Both the position numbers and the translations under genes were made by a program. DNA of 64,000 nt from Pseudonocardia sp. DSM 110487. GTDB taxonomy: Bacteria > Actinomycetota > Actinomycetes > Mycobacteriales > Pseudonocardiaceae. How positions within the stretch are numbered: position 1 is the first letter of the stretch; each line of letters opens with the position of its first letter. Shown piece by piece: positions 9,022-17,203 of this stretch. Under the pieces are notes generated by a model. The model saw only the letters and a program-made list of their open reading frames with translations, was not told the origin of the DNA and made no database searches. The stretch lies in contig NZ_CP080521.1 of the NCBI RefSeq assembly GCF_019468565.1, positions 1,984,001 to 2,048,000 of the forward strand, given 5' to 3'.

Positions 9022-9548
9022 CGCGCAGCTTGCCGGCCGTGCTGTGGCTGACCTTCGTCTGGGTCCTGCTGTGGGGCACCTTCTCGCCGGCGTCAATCGT
9101 GGGTGGCATCCTCGTCGCGGTGCTGGTCACGGCGCTGTTCCGGCTGCCGCCCGCCACCGATCGGCTGCCGGTGCGCCCGCTGCCCGTCCTCCGGCTCGCC
9201 CTGTTCCTGCTGTGGGACCTGGCGGTGTCCGGGGCCGAGGTGAGCTGGCAGGTGCTGCGGCACGGCCCGCGCGCCAGTGGCGCGATCATGGCCATGCCGC
9301 TGATCTCGTCGTCGGACCGGGTGGTCACGGTGATGGCCAACGCCCTCTCGCTGTCCCCCGGCACGATGGCGCTGCAGATCGACCACGACCACGACGTCTG
9401 GTACGTCTACGCGCTGGGCCCCCGCGACCAGGCGGGCGTGGAGCGGGCCCGGCGGCGCGTCGTGGACATGCAGCGGCGGGTGCTGGCCGCACTGGGCTCC
9501 CCTGGCGAACAGGCGGAGGCGGAGCGCGTGCTGGGGAGGATGTCGTGA
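9018..9548 (+). CDS. mrpE: Na+/H+ antiporter subunit E
   Basis: MnhE subunit (176 aa). Two or three N-terminal membrane helices (residues ~5-75) are followed by a cytoplasmic domain with the family signature NALSLSPGTMALQID and a histidine/aspartate-rich DHDHDVWYVYAL strand. The GTG start overlaps the mrpD stop as GTGA, and the end overlaps mrpF the same way. Confidence 0.92.
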   Translation: MTRSLPAVLWLTFVWVLLWGTFSPASIVGGILVAVLVTALFRLPPATDRLPVRPLPVLRLALFLLWDLAVSGAEVSWQVLRHGPRASGAIMAMPLISSSDRVVTVMANALSLSPGTMALQIDHDHDVWYVYALGPRDQAGVERARRRVVDMQRRVLAALGSPGEQAEAERVLGRMS

Positions 9549-9811
9549 CGGTCGTCTTCGTCGTCGTGCTGGCGCTGCTGTGCGCCGCCGGTGCGCTCAC
9601 GCTCGTCCGGCTGCTGCGCGGGCCGGACACCCTGGACCGGATCGCCGCCCTCGACGTGTTCGTGATCCTCATCGTGGCCGCCGCCGCGGTGTACGTCGCG
9701 ATCCACCGCGACGGCTCCAACATCCCGCTGCTCGCCGCGGTCGCGCTGCTGGGGTTCGTCGGGTCGGCCACCGGCACCCGGCTGGCGGAGCGCAGGAAGG
9801 GGCACCGATGA
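9545..9811 (+). CDS. mrpF: Na+/H+ antiporter subunit F
   Basis: Small three-helix subunit (88 aa). The family motif is clear: LVRLLRGPDTLDRIAALDVF after the first helix, then two more helices, and a basic C terminus (RLAERRKGHR). GTG start overlapping mrpE (GTGA); ATGA overlap with mrpG. Confidence 0.92.
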   Translation: MTVVFVVVLALLCAAGALTLVRLLRGPDTLDRIAALDVFVILIVAAAAVYVAIHRDGSNIPLLAAVALLGFVGSATGTRLAERRKGHR

Positions 9812-10161
9812 TCGACCCAGTTGCGATCGACATCGTCTCCGCGGTGCTGCTGCTCACCGGCGCCATGTCGTGCCTGCTCGGGGCGCTCGGGCTGGTGCGG
9901 CTGCCGGACCTGCCGAGCCGCATGCAGGCCGCCACCAAGCCGCAGACACTCGGGCTGCTGCTGATCCTCGCCGGCACCGCGCTGCGGGTGGAGCTGGAGA
10001 GCGCGGTGACGTTGCTGCTGGTCGGGCTGTTCCAGGTGATCACTGCACCGGTGATCTCGCAGCTGCTCGGCCGCTCTGCGTACCGGGCCGGCACCGTGCG
10101 CAGGGAGTTGCTGGTCGTCGACGAGCTGGCCGGGAAGATGCCTGAGGAGCGGTCGTCCTAG
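9808..10161 (+). CDS. mrpG: Na+/H+ antiporter subunit G
   Basis: Last subunit of the Mrp complex (117 aa): three helices with the MnhG pattern GALGLVRLPDLPSRMQAATK followed by LGLLLILAG. Its stop codon lies inside a perfect 16-bp palindrome (10157-10172), which also covers the putative promoter of the next gene. The operon therefore probably ends here, although no classical terminator hairpin is visible. Confidence 0.92.
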   Translation: MIDPVAIDIVSAVLLLTGAMSCLLGALGLVRLPDLPSRMQAATKPQTLGLLLILAGTALRVELESAVTLLLVGLFQVITAPVISQLLGRSAYRAGTVRRELLVVDELAGKMPEERSS

Positions 10162-10181
10162 CGATCGCTAGGCTCCTCCGG
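10157..10181 (+). promoter_or_regulatory. Palindrome and putative leaderless promoter of the gamma-CA gene
   Basis: CCTAGCGATCGCTAGG (10157-10172) is a perfect 16-bp palindrome overlapping the mrpG stop. It shares bases with a TAGGCT hexamer (10169-10174) placed 7 bp before the GTG at 10182. A protein bound to the palindrome would cover the -10 box, so it is a plausible operator. No experiment is implied. Confidence 0.45.
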
Positions 10182-10703
10182 GTGCCCGTCTACGCACTCG
10201 GTGAGGTCGAGCCGGATATTCATCCCGATGCCTACGTCCATCCGGACGCCGTCGTGATCGGCAACGTCACGATCGGGGCAGAGGCGTCGGTATGGCCGAC
10301 CGCCGTACTGCGCGGTGACGACGGCCGCATCGAGGTCGGCGCCCGCACGAGCGTGCAGGACGGATCGATCATCCACTGCACCCCGCACGAGCCGACGATC
10401 ATCGGGAACGAGGTCACCATCGGGCACAACGTGCACATCGAGGGTGCTGTGATCGGCGACCGCGCCCTCATCTCGTCGGGTTCCGTCGTGCTGAACGGTG
10501 CCCGCGTCGGTGCCGGGGCCGTCGTCGCGGCCGGCGCCGTCGTATCGCCGAAGACGGAGATCCCGGACAGGCGGATGGCGATCGGCGTGCCCGCTCGGAT
10601 CCGGGAGGGCCACGAGGTGCCCGAAGGCTATTTCGACCATGCTGTTCAGAGCTATGTCCGGCGCGGCAAGCGGTTCCGCGCCGAGCTGAGGAGGATCGCC
10701 TGA
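10182..10703 (+). CDS. Gamma-carbonic-anhydrase-like hexapeptide-repeat protein
   Basis: Left-handed beta-helix protein (173 aa) of the gamma-carbonic anhydrase/PaaY/YrdA family. Hexapeptide turns run through residues ~10-140 (AVVIGNVTIGAEASVWP, NGARVGAGAVVAAGAVV). Three histidines sit where the zinc ligands belong: HCTPH and GHNVH. The C terminus is helical (GYFDHAVQSYVRRGKRF). Possible reaction: CO2 hydration or thioester/acyl hydrolysis; sequence alone does not decide. GTG start at a leaderless-type spacing from TAGGCT. Its stop overlaps the ung start (TGATG), so the two genes are co-transcribed. Confidence 0.85.
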   Translation: MPVYALGEVEPDIHPDAYVHPDAVVIGNVTIGAEASVWPTAVLRGDDGRIEVGARTSVQDGSIIHCTPHEPTIIGNEVTIGHNVHIEGAVIGDRALISSGSVVLNGARVGAGAVVAAGAVVSPKTEIPDRRMAIGVPARIREGHEVPEGYFDHAVQSYVRRGKRFRAELRRIA

Positions 10704-11383
10704 TGTCGGCACGACCGCTCGAGGAGGTCGTCGAGGCCGGATGGGCCGCGGCGCTGGCCCCGGTGGCCCCGGTGATCGCCGACATGGGGGCCTTCCTGCG
10801 CGCCGAGCTCGCGGCCGGCCGCCGCTACCTGCCCGCAGGCGCCAACGTCCTGCGTGCGTTCCAGCAGCCCTTCGACGGGGTGCGGGTGCTGATCGTGGGC
10901 CAGGACCCGTACCCGACGCCGGGCCACGCGATCGGGCTGTCGTTCTCGGTGTCGCCGGAGACACGCCCCGTGCCGCGCTCGCTCGCGAACATCTTCCGCG
11001 AGTACACGGAGGACCTCGGCCACCCGACCCCGTCCACCGGCGACCTCACGCCATGGGCCGACCAGGGTGTGCTGCTGCTCAACAGGGTGCTCACCGTCGA
11101 GCCGGGCAACCCAGGCTCGCACCGCGACAAGGGCTGGGAGAAGGTCACCGAGCAGGCCATCCGCGCCCTCGTGGACCGGGACGGCGAGCCGCTCGTCGCG
11201 ATCCTGTGGGGGCGGGACGCCCGCAACCTGGCCCCGTTGCTCGCCGACGTGCCGTGCATCGAGTCGGCCCACCCGAGCCCGATGTCGGCCGACCGCGGCT
11301 TCTTCGGCTCCCGCCCGTTCAGCCGGGCCAACGCCCTGCTGGAGGAGCTGGGTGGGGAGCCGGTGGACTGGAAGCTCCCCTAA
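10703..11383 (+). CDS. ung: Uracil-DNA glycosylase, family 1
   Basis: Base-excision repair enzyme removing uracil from DNA (226 aa). Family-1 motifs are complete: the water-activating loop GQDPYPTPGHAIGLSFSV with catalytic Asp68, VLLLNRVLTVEPG with the uracil-binding Asn, and HPSPMSADRGFFGSRPFS with the catalytic His and the minor-groove wedge. The length is normal. It starts inside the stop of the preceding gene. Confidence 0.95.
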   Translation: MSARPLEEVVEAGWAAALAPVAPVIADMGAFLRAELAAGRRYLPAGANVLRAFQQPFDGVRVLIVGQDPYPTPGHAIGLSFSVSPETRPVPRSLANIFREYTEDLGHPTPSTGDLTPWADQGVLLLNRVLTVEPGNPGSHRDKGWEKVTEQAIRALVDRDGEPLVAILWGRDARNLAPLLADVPCIESAHPSPMSADRGFFGSRPFSRANALLEELGGEPVDWKLP

Positions 11384-11450
11384 GCCGCGCCGGGTCTCCG
11401 CACTGCGACAGCCACGAGGCTGACGCACCGGCGTGTGGAAATGTGGCGTC

Positions 11451-12179
11451 GTGCGGACAATCGGTGTCGATCTCGCGGCACAGGCGAAGCACACAGCGAT
11501 CGTCGTTCTCGACTGGGACGCCGGGTCAGCGCGGCTGACCGACGCCGGGATCCCCACCGACGACGACGCGGTGCTGCGCCGGTCGGCAGGCGCGGACAAG
11601 GTCGGCATCGACTGCCCGCTCGGCTGGCCCGAGCCCTTCGTCGAGTTCCTCGGCGCGCAGCGGACGGGCCCGCCCGAGACCGTGCCGGACTGGCGGTCGC
11701 TGGCGTACCGCCGCACCGACCGGCACGTGCACACGGTCACCGGCCTGACACCGCTGAGCGTCTCCACCGACCGCATCGGCCTCACCGCGATGCGAGCGGC
11801 GCGGCTACAGGGCCGGCTGATGGCGTGCGGACACGACGTCCGACGGAACGGTGCCGGCTTGATCGTCGAGGTCTATCCCGCGGCTGGGCTGAAGCTGTGG
11901 CGGCTGCCGCACCACCGGTACAAGGGGAGCGCGAACCGGGATGCGCTCGGCGCGCTCGTCGACGCGCTGCTGGGCGCAGCACCCTGGCTGGAACTCGGCG
12001 AGCACGAGCGGACCTGCAGGTTGAGCGACCACGCCTTCGACGCCCTCGTCGCCGCGCTGCTCGCCGGGGCTGCAGCGCGTGGCGCCACAGCGGCGCCGGA
12101 CGACGGGGACCGCGCCGCTGCCGTCACGGAGGGATGGATCGCGCTTCCGACGGGCCGGCTCGTGGACCTCGCGAGCTAG
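11451..12179 (+). CDS. DUF429 family protein (RNase H-like fold, unknown function)
   Basis: About 242 aa. The N terminus RTIGVDLAAQAKHTAIVVLDWD fits the first strand of an RNase H/actin-like fold as in DUF429, and KVGIDCPLGWPEPFVEF and VEVYPAAGLKLW are further family signatures. A C-terminal helical motif (LSDHAFDALVAALLAG) carries the conserved acidic residues that would complete a metal site. Substrate and role are unknown. The GTG at 11451 gives a start at the family N terminus; another GTG 18 bp upstream is possible. The TAG stop forms the first end of the long palindrome at 12176. Confidence 0.75.
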   Translation: MRTIGVDLAAQAKHTAIVVLDWDAGSARLTDAGIPTDDDAVLRRSAGADKVGIDCPLGWPEPFVEFLGAQRTGPPETVPDWRSLAYRRTDRHVHTVTGLTPLSVSTDRIGLTAMRAARLQGRLMACGHDVRRNGAGLIVEVYPAAGLKLWRLPHHRYKGSANRDALGALVDALLGAAPWLELGEHERTCRLSDHAFDALVAALLAGAAARGATAAPDDGDRAAAVTEGWIALPTGRLVDLAS

Positions 12180-12344
12180 TGCTCCCCACCGGAGGTTCGC
12201 CAAGGGGCTCGGCGGCCCAGCTCCACGCTGGGCGCACCGGCGGACAGCCCGAGTACAACCCGGTACGAGGGCTGCCCGCCGGCACGCCCAGCGAGAAGCT
12301 GGATCCACCGATACCCCCGACGAACCTCCGGTGGGAAGCACTAG
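12176..12344. repeat. 169-bp CTAG-ended imperfect palindrome
   Basis: The stretch is one long inverted repeat centred near 12260: CTAGTGCTCCCCACCGGAGG at the left is answered by CCTCCGGTGGGAAGCACTAG at the right. Pairing continues inward (CGCTGGGCG with CGCCCAGCG, GGCGGACAGCCC with GGGCTGCCCGCC) with scattered mismatches to a short loop. It begins in the stop codon of the DUF429 gene. As RNA it would make a ~75-bp hairpin. No coding capacity. Same size and end tetranucleotide as the element at 42363, but a different sequence. Confidence 0.85.
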
Positions 12345-13069
12345 CGCCCCGTAGGAAGTCCGCCGAGTTCAGACCGCAGCCGGACTTTCTGATCACGGGT
12401 GTCGATGCTGTCGACGAGAGGCCGGATGGTGGGTCGCGCGCGTGATCCGCGCTTTCGTCCATGGCTGCGCCAGAGGGTGTTGCCGAATCCGGTTGGGCCG
12501 CGTTGAGGGCTGGGTGGTTGGAACGGTGGTCTTGCCTGCTCGTGGGTGCCCGGGGCCTTCGGTGGCGCCGTACAGTGTGCGGGGCCGCACAACACCGGCA
12601 GGCCACGGGCCTGCCCTCCGGGCGCGCGGCGCCACCGAAGGCGGTCCCACGGGCAAGATCCAGGCTTCGGCGCGAAACGGCGAAATCAAGCCGGTAACGC
12701 GCCGAAACACCGATCAGGGCCGCGCCACACGCCGACGATCGGCGCGAGATGTGCACAGGTGCCCCGGCAGAGGTGACGGTGCGCATCTCGGAATGATCAC
12801 CGCCGCTCACGCACCGGTTCTCGGCCCATGCGGCCCGTCGATGGGTCGCGTGACCCGACACGGGGTGCGCGAGGGCGTCACGGGCCTCGTGAGACTGGCC
12901 TCCTGGCGGCGCCGCTCCACGCCGCCGTGAGCTCGGGGGCCGAGCGCACGAGCTTCATCCGGGTCCGTGAGCGCCCGCTTCTCGGGAGAGCGCGGCGGAC
13001 GCATCGCGGACGGCTGTCCGATGTGGGCGGCTCATGAGCAGCCGTGGCGGCTGTCGGCGCTGCGTCGCG
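12345..13069. other. Gene-free region with dispersed repeats
   Basis: No frame here looks like a protein: all are Arg/Pro/Gly-rich without family features. The region holds an 86-bp member of the CCTTCGGTGGCGCCG repeat family (12556-12641) with ~45 bp of related flank on its right. It also holds a 48-bp block (12805-12852) that is nearly identical to 58410-58457. Confidence 0.7.
12556..12641 (-). repeat. Dispersed palindromic repeat, short copy A
   Basis: Ends in CCTTCGGTGGCGCCG and its exact inverse CGGCGCCACCGAAGG. Read on the minus strand it matches the outer parts of the 173-bp copies at 29605 and 58645 but lacks ~90 bp of their interior. Homology also extends beyond the right end (GCGCCGAAGCCTGGATC on the minus strand). 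Confidence 0.8.
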
Positions 13070-14578
13070 TCACGCGACGTGCACCTCGTCCTCGGTGGAT
13101 CGGTACGTCGTCTCGTCGAGGCCGGACTGGGTTGGGTCGTGGTCGACATCCCCGACGTCGTACATCGTGGTCATCCAGTGGTAGAAGTTGTCGCCGCGGT
13201 CCCGTAGCTGACGATAGAGACGCCGCATCAACAGCGTTCGGACCGGCGCCATCTCCGGGTGGTGGTAGACGTTCAACAGCTCGTCCGGGTCGTTCTCGAG
13301 GTCGTAGAGCTCGTTCGTCGAGTCCGGGTTGACCACCAGCTTGTAGCGGTCCTCGCGCAGCATCCGCTGCGGGTACGGGAAGTGGTGCCCGTGGAACTCG
13401 CAGACGATGTCGGGAGCCCACTCCACCTGCCGGCCCTCGACAAGCGGCACGAGACTGCGCGAGTCGACGGCCGCTGCCGGGTCGATGCCGGCGAGCTCGA
13501 GGATCGTCGCCGTGCAGTCGAGCAGGCTCACGAACTCGCTGCGCGCCTGGCCCGGCGGTGCTCCGGGGATCCGCACGATCCCGGCCGTGCGGTAGATGTC
13601 CTCGTACATCGCGGGGCCCTTGTCGTGCAGCCGGTGCGAACCGGTGAACTCACCGTGGTCGGAGGTGAAGAACACCGCGGTGCCGTCGGCGAGCCCGAGC
13701 CGCTCGAGCGCGTCCAGCACCCGGCCGACCTGCTCGTCGATCAGCGACACGTACCCCCAGTAGACCGCGATGAGCTTGCGCGTCACCTCGATCGGCATCG
13801 TGTCGAACGTCCAGTGGGCGCTGTAGTTGCGCTGCACGGGCGGCTTGCCCTCGAAGGTCTCCGCGATCGACTTCGGCAGCTCGACCAGTTCGGGGTCGAT
13901 CATGTCGAAGTAGGAGTCGGGCACGATGTACGGAAGGTGCGGGCCGAAGAAGCTGAGCTCCAGGAAGAACGGGGTGTCGGGGGTCGCCGCGTAGCGTTCC
14001 AGCAGCTCGATGGTGCGGGTGGCGAGGTAGTGCTCGAACGTCGCCTCCACCGGCTGGTGGAGGCGGGCGGCGAGGAGGTTTCCCGGCCCGCCGTTGGGCA
14101 GCGTGCCCCGGATCCGGTCGCTGATCTCGTACGGCGGGAGCCCGTGCTCCCGCAGGTACGCGAGGTAGTCCTCGTTGTCGACGGGGTTGTGCCAGCCCGG
14201 CAGGTCGGGTCCGTCGAATCCGAAGGAGGCGGCGTTCTTCTCCGTACCCGCGTGCCACTTGCCCACGAGACCGGTGTTGTAGCCGTGCTCCCGGAGCGCC
14301 TCCACGAACGTGAACGTCCCGTCGGCGAGGTCCTCGCGGTAGCCGACGTTGCGTTCGTGGTTCGCGAGCACCTGGTGCCGGAACGGGGCCTGGCCGGTGA
14401 GCAGGCTCGCGCGCGCCGGTGTGCAGATCGCGGTGGGCGTGTACCAGCGGTCGAACCGGGTGCCCGAGCGGGCGAGCCCGTCGAGCACCGGCGTGGCCGC
14501 GTGCGGGTTGCCGTAGGCCCCGAGCGTGTCGACCCGGTGCTGGTCGGTCATCAGGAAGAGGATGTTCCGCGGGCTCAT
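13070..14578 (-). CDS. Sulfatase (formylglycine-dependent), cytoplasmic
   Basis: Arylsulfatase-superfamily hydrolase (502 aa) that should release sulfate from an organic sulfate ester. The N terminus NILFLMTDQHRVDTLGAYG gives metal-binding Asp12 and Gln13. The signature CTPARASLLTG places the cysteine to be converted to formylglycine at residue 52, with Arg56. FFTSDHGEFTGSHRLHDKGP supplies the remaining metal and substrate-binding residues. There is no signal peptide, so it acts inside the cell after import. The ATG at 14578 overlaps the stop of the upstream binding-protein gene (ATGA). It is last in an operon of ROK regulator, permease, ATPase, binding protein and sulfatase. Substrate unknown; choline-sulfatase-like enzymes are the closest general type. 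Confidence 0.9.
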   Translation of the reverse strand: MSPRNILFLMTDQHRVDTLGAYGNPHAATPVLDGLARSGTRFDRWYTPTAICTPARASLLTGQAPFRHQVLANHERNVGYREDLADGTFTFVEALREHGYNTGLVGKWHAGTEKNAASFGFDGPDLPGWHNPVDNEDYLAYLREHGLPPYEISDRIRGTLPNGGPGNLLAARLHQPVEATFEHYLATRTIELLERYAATPDTPFFLELSFFGPHLPYIVPDSYFDMIDPELVELPKSIAETFEGKPPVQRNYSAHWTFDTMPIEVTRKLIAVYWGYVSLIDEQVGRVLDALERLGLADGTAVFFTSDHGEFTGSHRLHDKGPAMYEDIYRTAGIVRIPGAPPGQARSEFVSLLDCTATILELAGIDPAAAVDSRSLVPLVEGRQVEWAPDIVCEFHGHHFPYPQRMLREDRYKLVVNPDSTNELYDLENDPDELLNVYHHPEMAPVRTLLMRRLYRQLRDRGDNFYHWMTTMYDVGDVDHDPTQSGLDETTYRSTEDEVHVA

Positions 14579-15576
14579 TCGCTGGCCTGCAGGAAGAGGT
14601 CGCCGGTGTAGTACTGCGCCGGGTCCACCGGTGCCTGCAGCTTGCCCGCGCCGACGAAGTAGTCACCGAGGCCGGCGAACCACTTGTTGATCGTGCCGTC
14701 GCGGGTCAGCCGGTCGAGCTCGTCGAGGGAGAGGACCTGCACGTTCGCGGCGTCGGCCTGCACCTGGGCCGGGTCGAGGGCGGAGAAGTCCGCGGTGAGC
14801 TGGACGGCCTGGGCCGGGTTCGCGGCGCGGGAGGCGATCGCCTCCCGCAGGACCTTGAGCACGCGCTCCACCTTCTCCGGCTCGCCCGCGACGACGTCGT
14901 TGCCCGCCACGAACGCCGTCGGGAACGCGACGGTCTCCTCGAAGTCCTGGTTCGTCGCCAGCTCGACGAGGTCGGGCACCCGCTGCTTCACCGTCGCCAG
15001 AGCCGGGTACCAGATGCCGGCGGCGTCGACCTGCTTCGACGACAGCGCGGTGATGATGGCGGCAGGCTCCATCGCCACGAGCTGCACGTCCGCCTTCGCC
15101 ATCCCGGCCTTCTGGAGCGCGAGCGTGAGGATCATGTCGCCGGACGTGCCCTCCGGGACCGCGACGGTCCGGCCGCGCAGGTCAGCGATCGAGCCGATGC
15201 CCGGCTGGGCGACGACGCGGTCGGCCCGGCCGAGCGTGTTGACGGCGACGATCTTGGCCTGCCCGGACGCCGGGAGCCAGATCGCGCCCGGGCCGATGTA
15301 GCCGAAGTCCAGGTCGCCGGTGCCGAGTGCCTGGATCTGCAGCGGCCCGTTCGTGAACGACGTCGTCGTGACGTTCACCCCGTGCTTCTCCCACAGCCCT
15401 TGGTCCTCGGCGATCGCGAGCAGGCTCGTACCGTTGAAGTCTGGGATGAAGCCGAAGTTCACGTCGACGGGCGCCGTCCCGTCCGGGGCCGCGGGGGCGC
15501 CAGCGCCGCAGCCTGCGACGACCGCGAGGGCCAGGCCTGCGGCGACGGCACCGATCAGTCTTCTGGTGATCCGCAT
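14575..15576 (-). CDS. Sulfonate/taurine-type ABC transporter substrate-binding lipoprotein
   Basis: NMT1/TauA-like receptor (333 aa). The lipobox VVAGCG makes Cys23 the lipid-anchored residue. The mature domain begins VDVNFGFIPDFNGTSLLAIA and contains GDLDFGYIGPGAIWLPA and the hinge GRTVAVPEGTSGDMIL, all typical of the taurine/sulfonate/nitrate class. The ATG at 15576 follows the ATPase gene by 11 bp. Being in one operon with a cytoplasmic sulfatase, it probably captures an organic sulfate ester rather than a sulfonate; that is inference. Confidence 0.88.
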   Translation of the reverse strand: MRITRRLIGAVAAGLALAVVAGCGAGAPAAPDGTAPVDVNFGFIPDFNGTSLLAIAEDQGLWEKHGVNVTTTSFTNGPLQIQALGTGDLDFGYIGPGAIWLPASGQAKIVAVNTLGRADRVVAQPGIGSIADLRGRTVAVPEGTSGDMILTLALQKAGMAKADVQLVAMEPAAIITALSSKQVDAAGIWYPALATVKQRVPDLVELATNQDFEETVAFPTAFVAGNDVVAGEPEKVERVLKVLREAIASRAANPAQAVQLTADFSALDPAQVQADAANVQVLSLDELDRLTRDGTINKWFAGLGDYFVGAGKLQAPVDPAQYYTGDLFLQASE

Positions 15577-15587
15577 GGCGGTTCCTC

Positions 15588-16382
15588 TCAACGTCCGGCG
15601 GCGATGCCGGGAGCCTGGTGGTAGACCGAGTGCCACACGCGGTTGCGGAGCTGGGCGAACTCCGGGCTCAGGCGGGCTTCCTCGGTGCGCGGGTATGGCA
15701 GGTCGACGTCGATCACGTCGTAGATCCGGCCGGGCCGCGCCGCCATCACCACGACGCGGTTCGCGAGGAAGACGGCCTCGTCGACGTCGTGGGTGATGAA
15801 CAGGACCGTGCGCTTCTCCCGGCTCCACGTGTCGAGCAGTTGTTCCTGCAACGTCACCCGGGTGAGCGCGTCCAGCGCGCCGAAGGGTTCGTCCATGAGC
15901 AGGATCGACGGGTTCACCGCGTACGCCCTGGCGATGGCGCAGCGCTGCTTCATCCCGCCCGAGAGCATCTTCGGCAGGGCGTCGGCGAACTGCTCGAGGC
16001 CGACGATGCGGATGAAGTAGTCGGCCCGCTCGCGCCGCTCGGGTGCGCCGAGGCCCGCGACCTTCAGCCCGAACTCGACGTTCTTCCGGACGGTGAGCCA
16101 GGGGAAGAGCGCGTACTGCTGGAAGATGACACCGCGCTCTGGCCCCGGGCCGACGACGTCCTCGCCGTCGACGAGCGCGCGACCCGAGGTCGGGGTCTCG
16201 AGCCCGGCGAGGACGTTCATGAGCGTCGACTTGCCGCACCCGGAGGGCCCGACGACGGTGACGAACTCGTTGTCGGCGATGTCGAGCGACACCCCGTCGA
16301 GCGCGACGAACTCCTCGTTCTTCAGGGGGAAGGTCTTGCGGACCTCCTGCACGGAGATCTTCGCGCCGGTCGTCGTGGTCAT
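15588..16382 (-). CDS. ABC transporter ATP-binding protein (TauB/SsuB-like)
   Basis: ATPase of the organosulfur importer (264 aa). Walker A GPSGCGKST with Lys51, Q-loop FQQYALFPW, signature LSGGMKQR, Walker B ILLMDEPFG and switch ITHDVDEA are all intact. The ATG at 16382 overlaps the permease stop as ATGA and is preferred; an in-frame ATG at 16397 would add five residues. The C-terminal segment (PYPRTEEARLSPEFAQLR) is typical of nitrate/taurine-class ATPases. Confidence 0.93.
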   Translation of the reverse strand: MTTTTGAKISVQEVRKTFPLKNEEFVALDGVSLDIADNEFVTVVGPSGCGKSTLMNVLAGLETPTSGRALVDGEDVVGPGPERGVIFQQYALFPWLTVRKNVEFGLKVAGLGAPERRERADYFIRIVGLEQFADALPKMLSGGMKQRCAIARAYAVNPSILLMDEPFGALDALTRVTLQEQLLDTWSREKRTVLFITHDVDEAVFLANRVVVMAARPGRIYDVIDVDLPYPRTEEARLSPEFAQLRNRVWHSVYHQAPGIAAGR

Positions 16383-17203
16383 CGTCGTTCCTGCCATCCG
16401 GTGAGCCTGGTCTCTGCGAGGAGTAGCAGCCGGTCCATCACCAGTCCGAGAACGCCGATGGCGACGATGCTGACGAAGATCGTCGCGAGGTCGTAGTAGA
16501 GCTGCGCCTGCTGCATGCGGTAGCCCAGACCGGCGGGAGCGGCCAGCAGCTCGGCGGCCACCAGGGTGGCCCAAGCCGACCCGAGGCCCACCCGCATGCC
16601 GACGAGGATGAACGGCGTCGACGCGGGGACGACGACCTTGGCGAAGATCGTCGCGTCCTTCGCGCCGAGGACCCGCGCTGCGTTGATGAGCGTGCGGTCC
16701 ACGCTCACGACGCCCTGGTAGGTCGAGATCACGCACGCCAGGAACGCGGCGAGGAAGATGACGAACACCTTCGGGACCTCGCCGATGCCGAGCAGCACCA
16801 GCACGAGCGGCAGCAGCGCGAGCGGCGGGATCGTGCGGAAGAACTGGATCCATGGCTCGAAGAGCCCGCGGGCCACGGTATACCACCCCATGAGGAAGCC
16901 GACGGGGATCGCGGCGGCCGAGCCGATGAGGAAGCCCACGAGCACGCGGGCCAGGCTCGCGAGGACGTCCTCCTGCAGGGTTCCGTTGCCCGCGAGCTGG
17001 ACGGCCTTCGCGACGACCTCGGGCGGAGTCGGGAACTGGAAGCCGTTCAGGGCCAGGAGCCACCAGCCGGCGATGCCGCCGACGATGGACACGGCGTTCA
17101 GCAGGACGAGCGTGGAGCGCCGGGACCGCGTGCGCCGGGTTGCTCCCCGCGGTGCGGCGGCCGGGGGAGCGGGCGCCTCGACCTGCGACGTCGGAACGCT
17201 CAC
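16379..17203 (-). CDS. ABC transporter permease (TauC/SsuC-like)
   Basis: Six-helix permease (274 aa). After a ~35-residue Pro/Ala/Arg-rich N terminus come membrane helices and the EAA-type loop INAARVLGAKDATIFAKVVV, which contacts the ATPase, then GMRVGLGSAWATLVAAELL, conserved in the taurine/sulfonate family. The GTG at 17203 overlaps the stop of the ROK regulator gene (GTGA), showing tight coupling between regulator and transporter. Confidence 0.9.
   Translation of the reverse strand: MSVPTSQVEAPAPPAAAPRGATRRTRSRRSTLVLLNAVSIVGGIAGWWLLALNGFQFPTPPEVVAKAVQLAGNGTLQEDVLASLARVLVGFLIGSAAAIPVGFLMGWYTVARGLFEPWIQFFRTIPPLALLPLVLVLLGIGEVPKVFVIFLAAFLACVISTYQGVVSVDRTLINAARVLGAKDATIFAKVVVPASTPFILVGMRVGLGSAWATLVAAELLAAPAGLGYRMQQAQLYYDLATIFVSIVAIGVLGLVMDRLLLLAETRLTGWQERR

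Noticed and set aside
12345..13069. Several 60-240-codon frames
   Set aside because: All are Arg/Pro/Gly-rich, overlap repeats, lack ribosome-binding sites and match no family.
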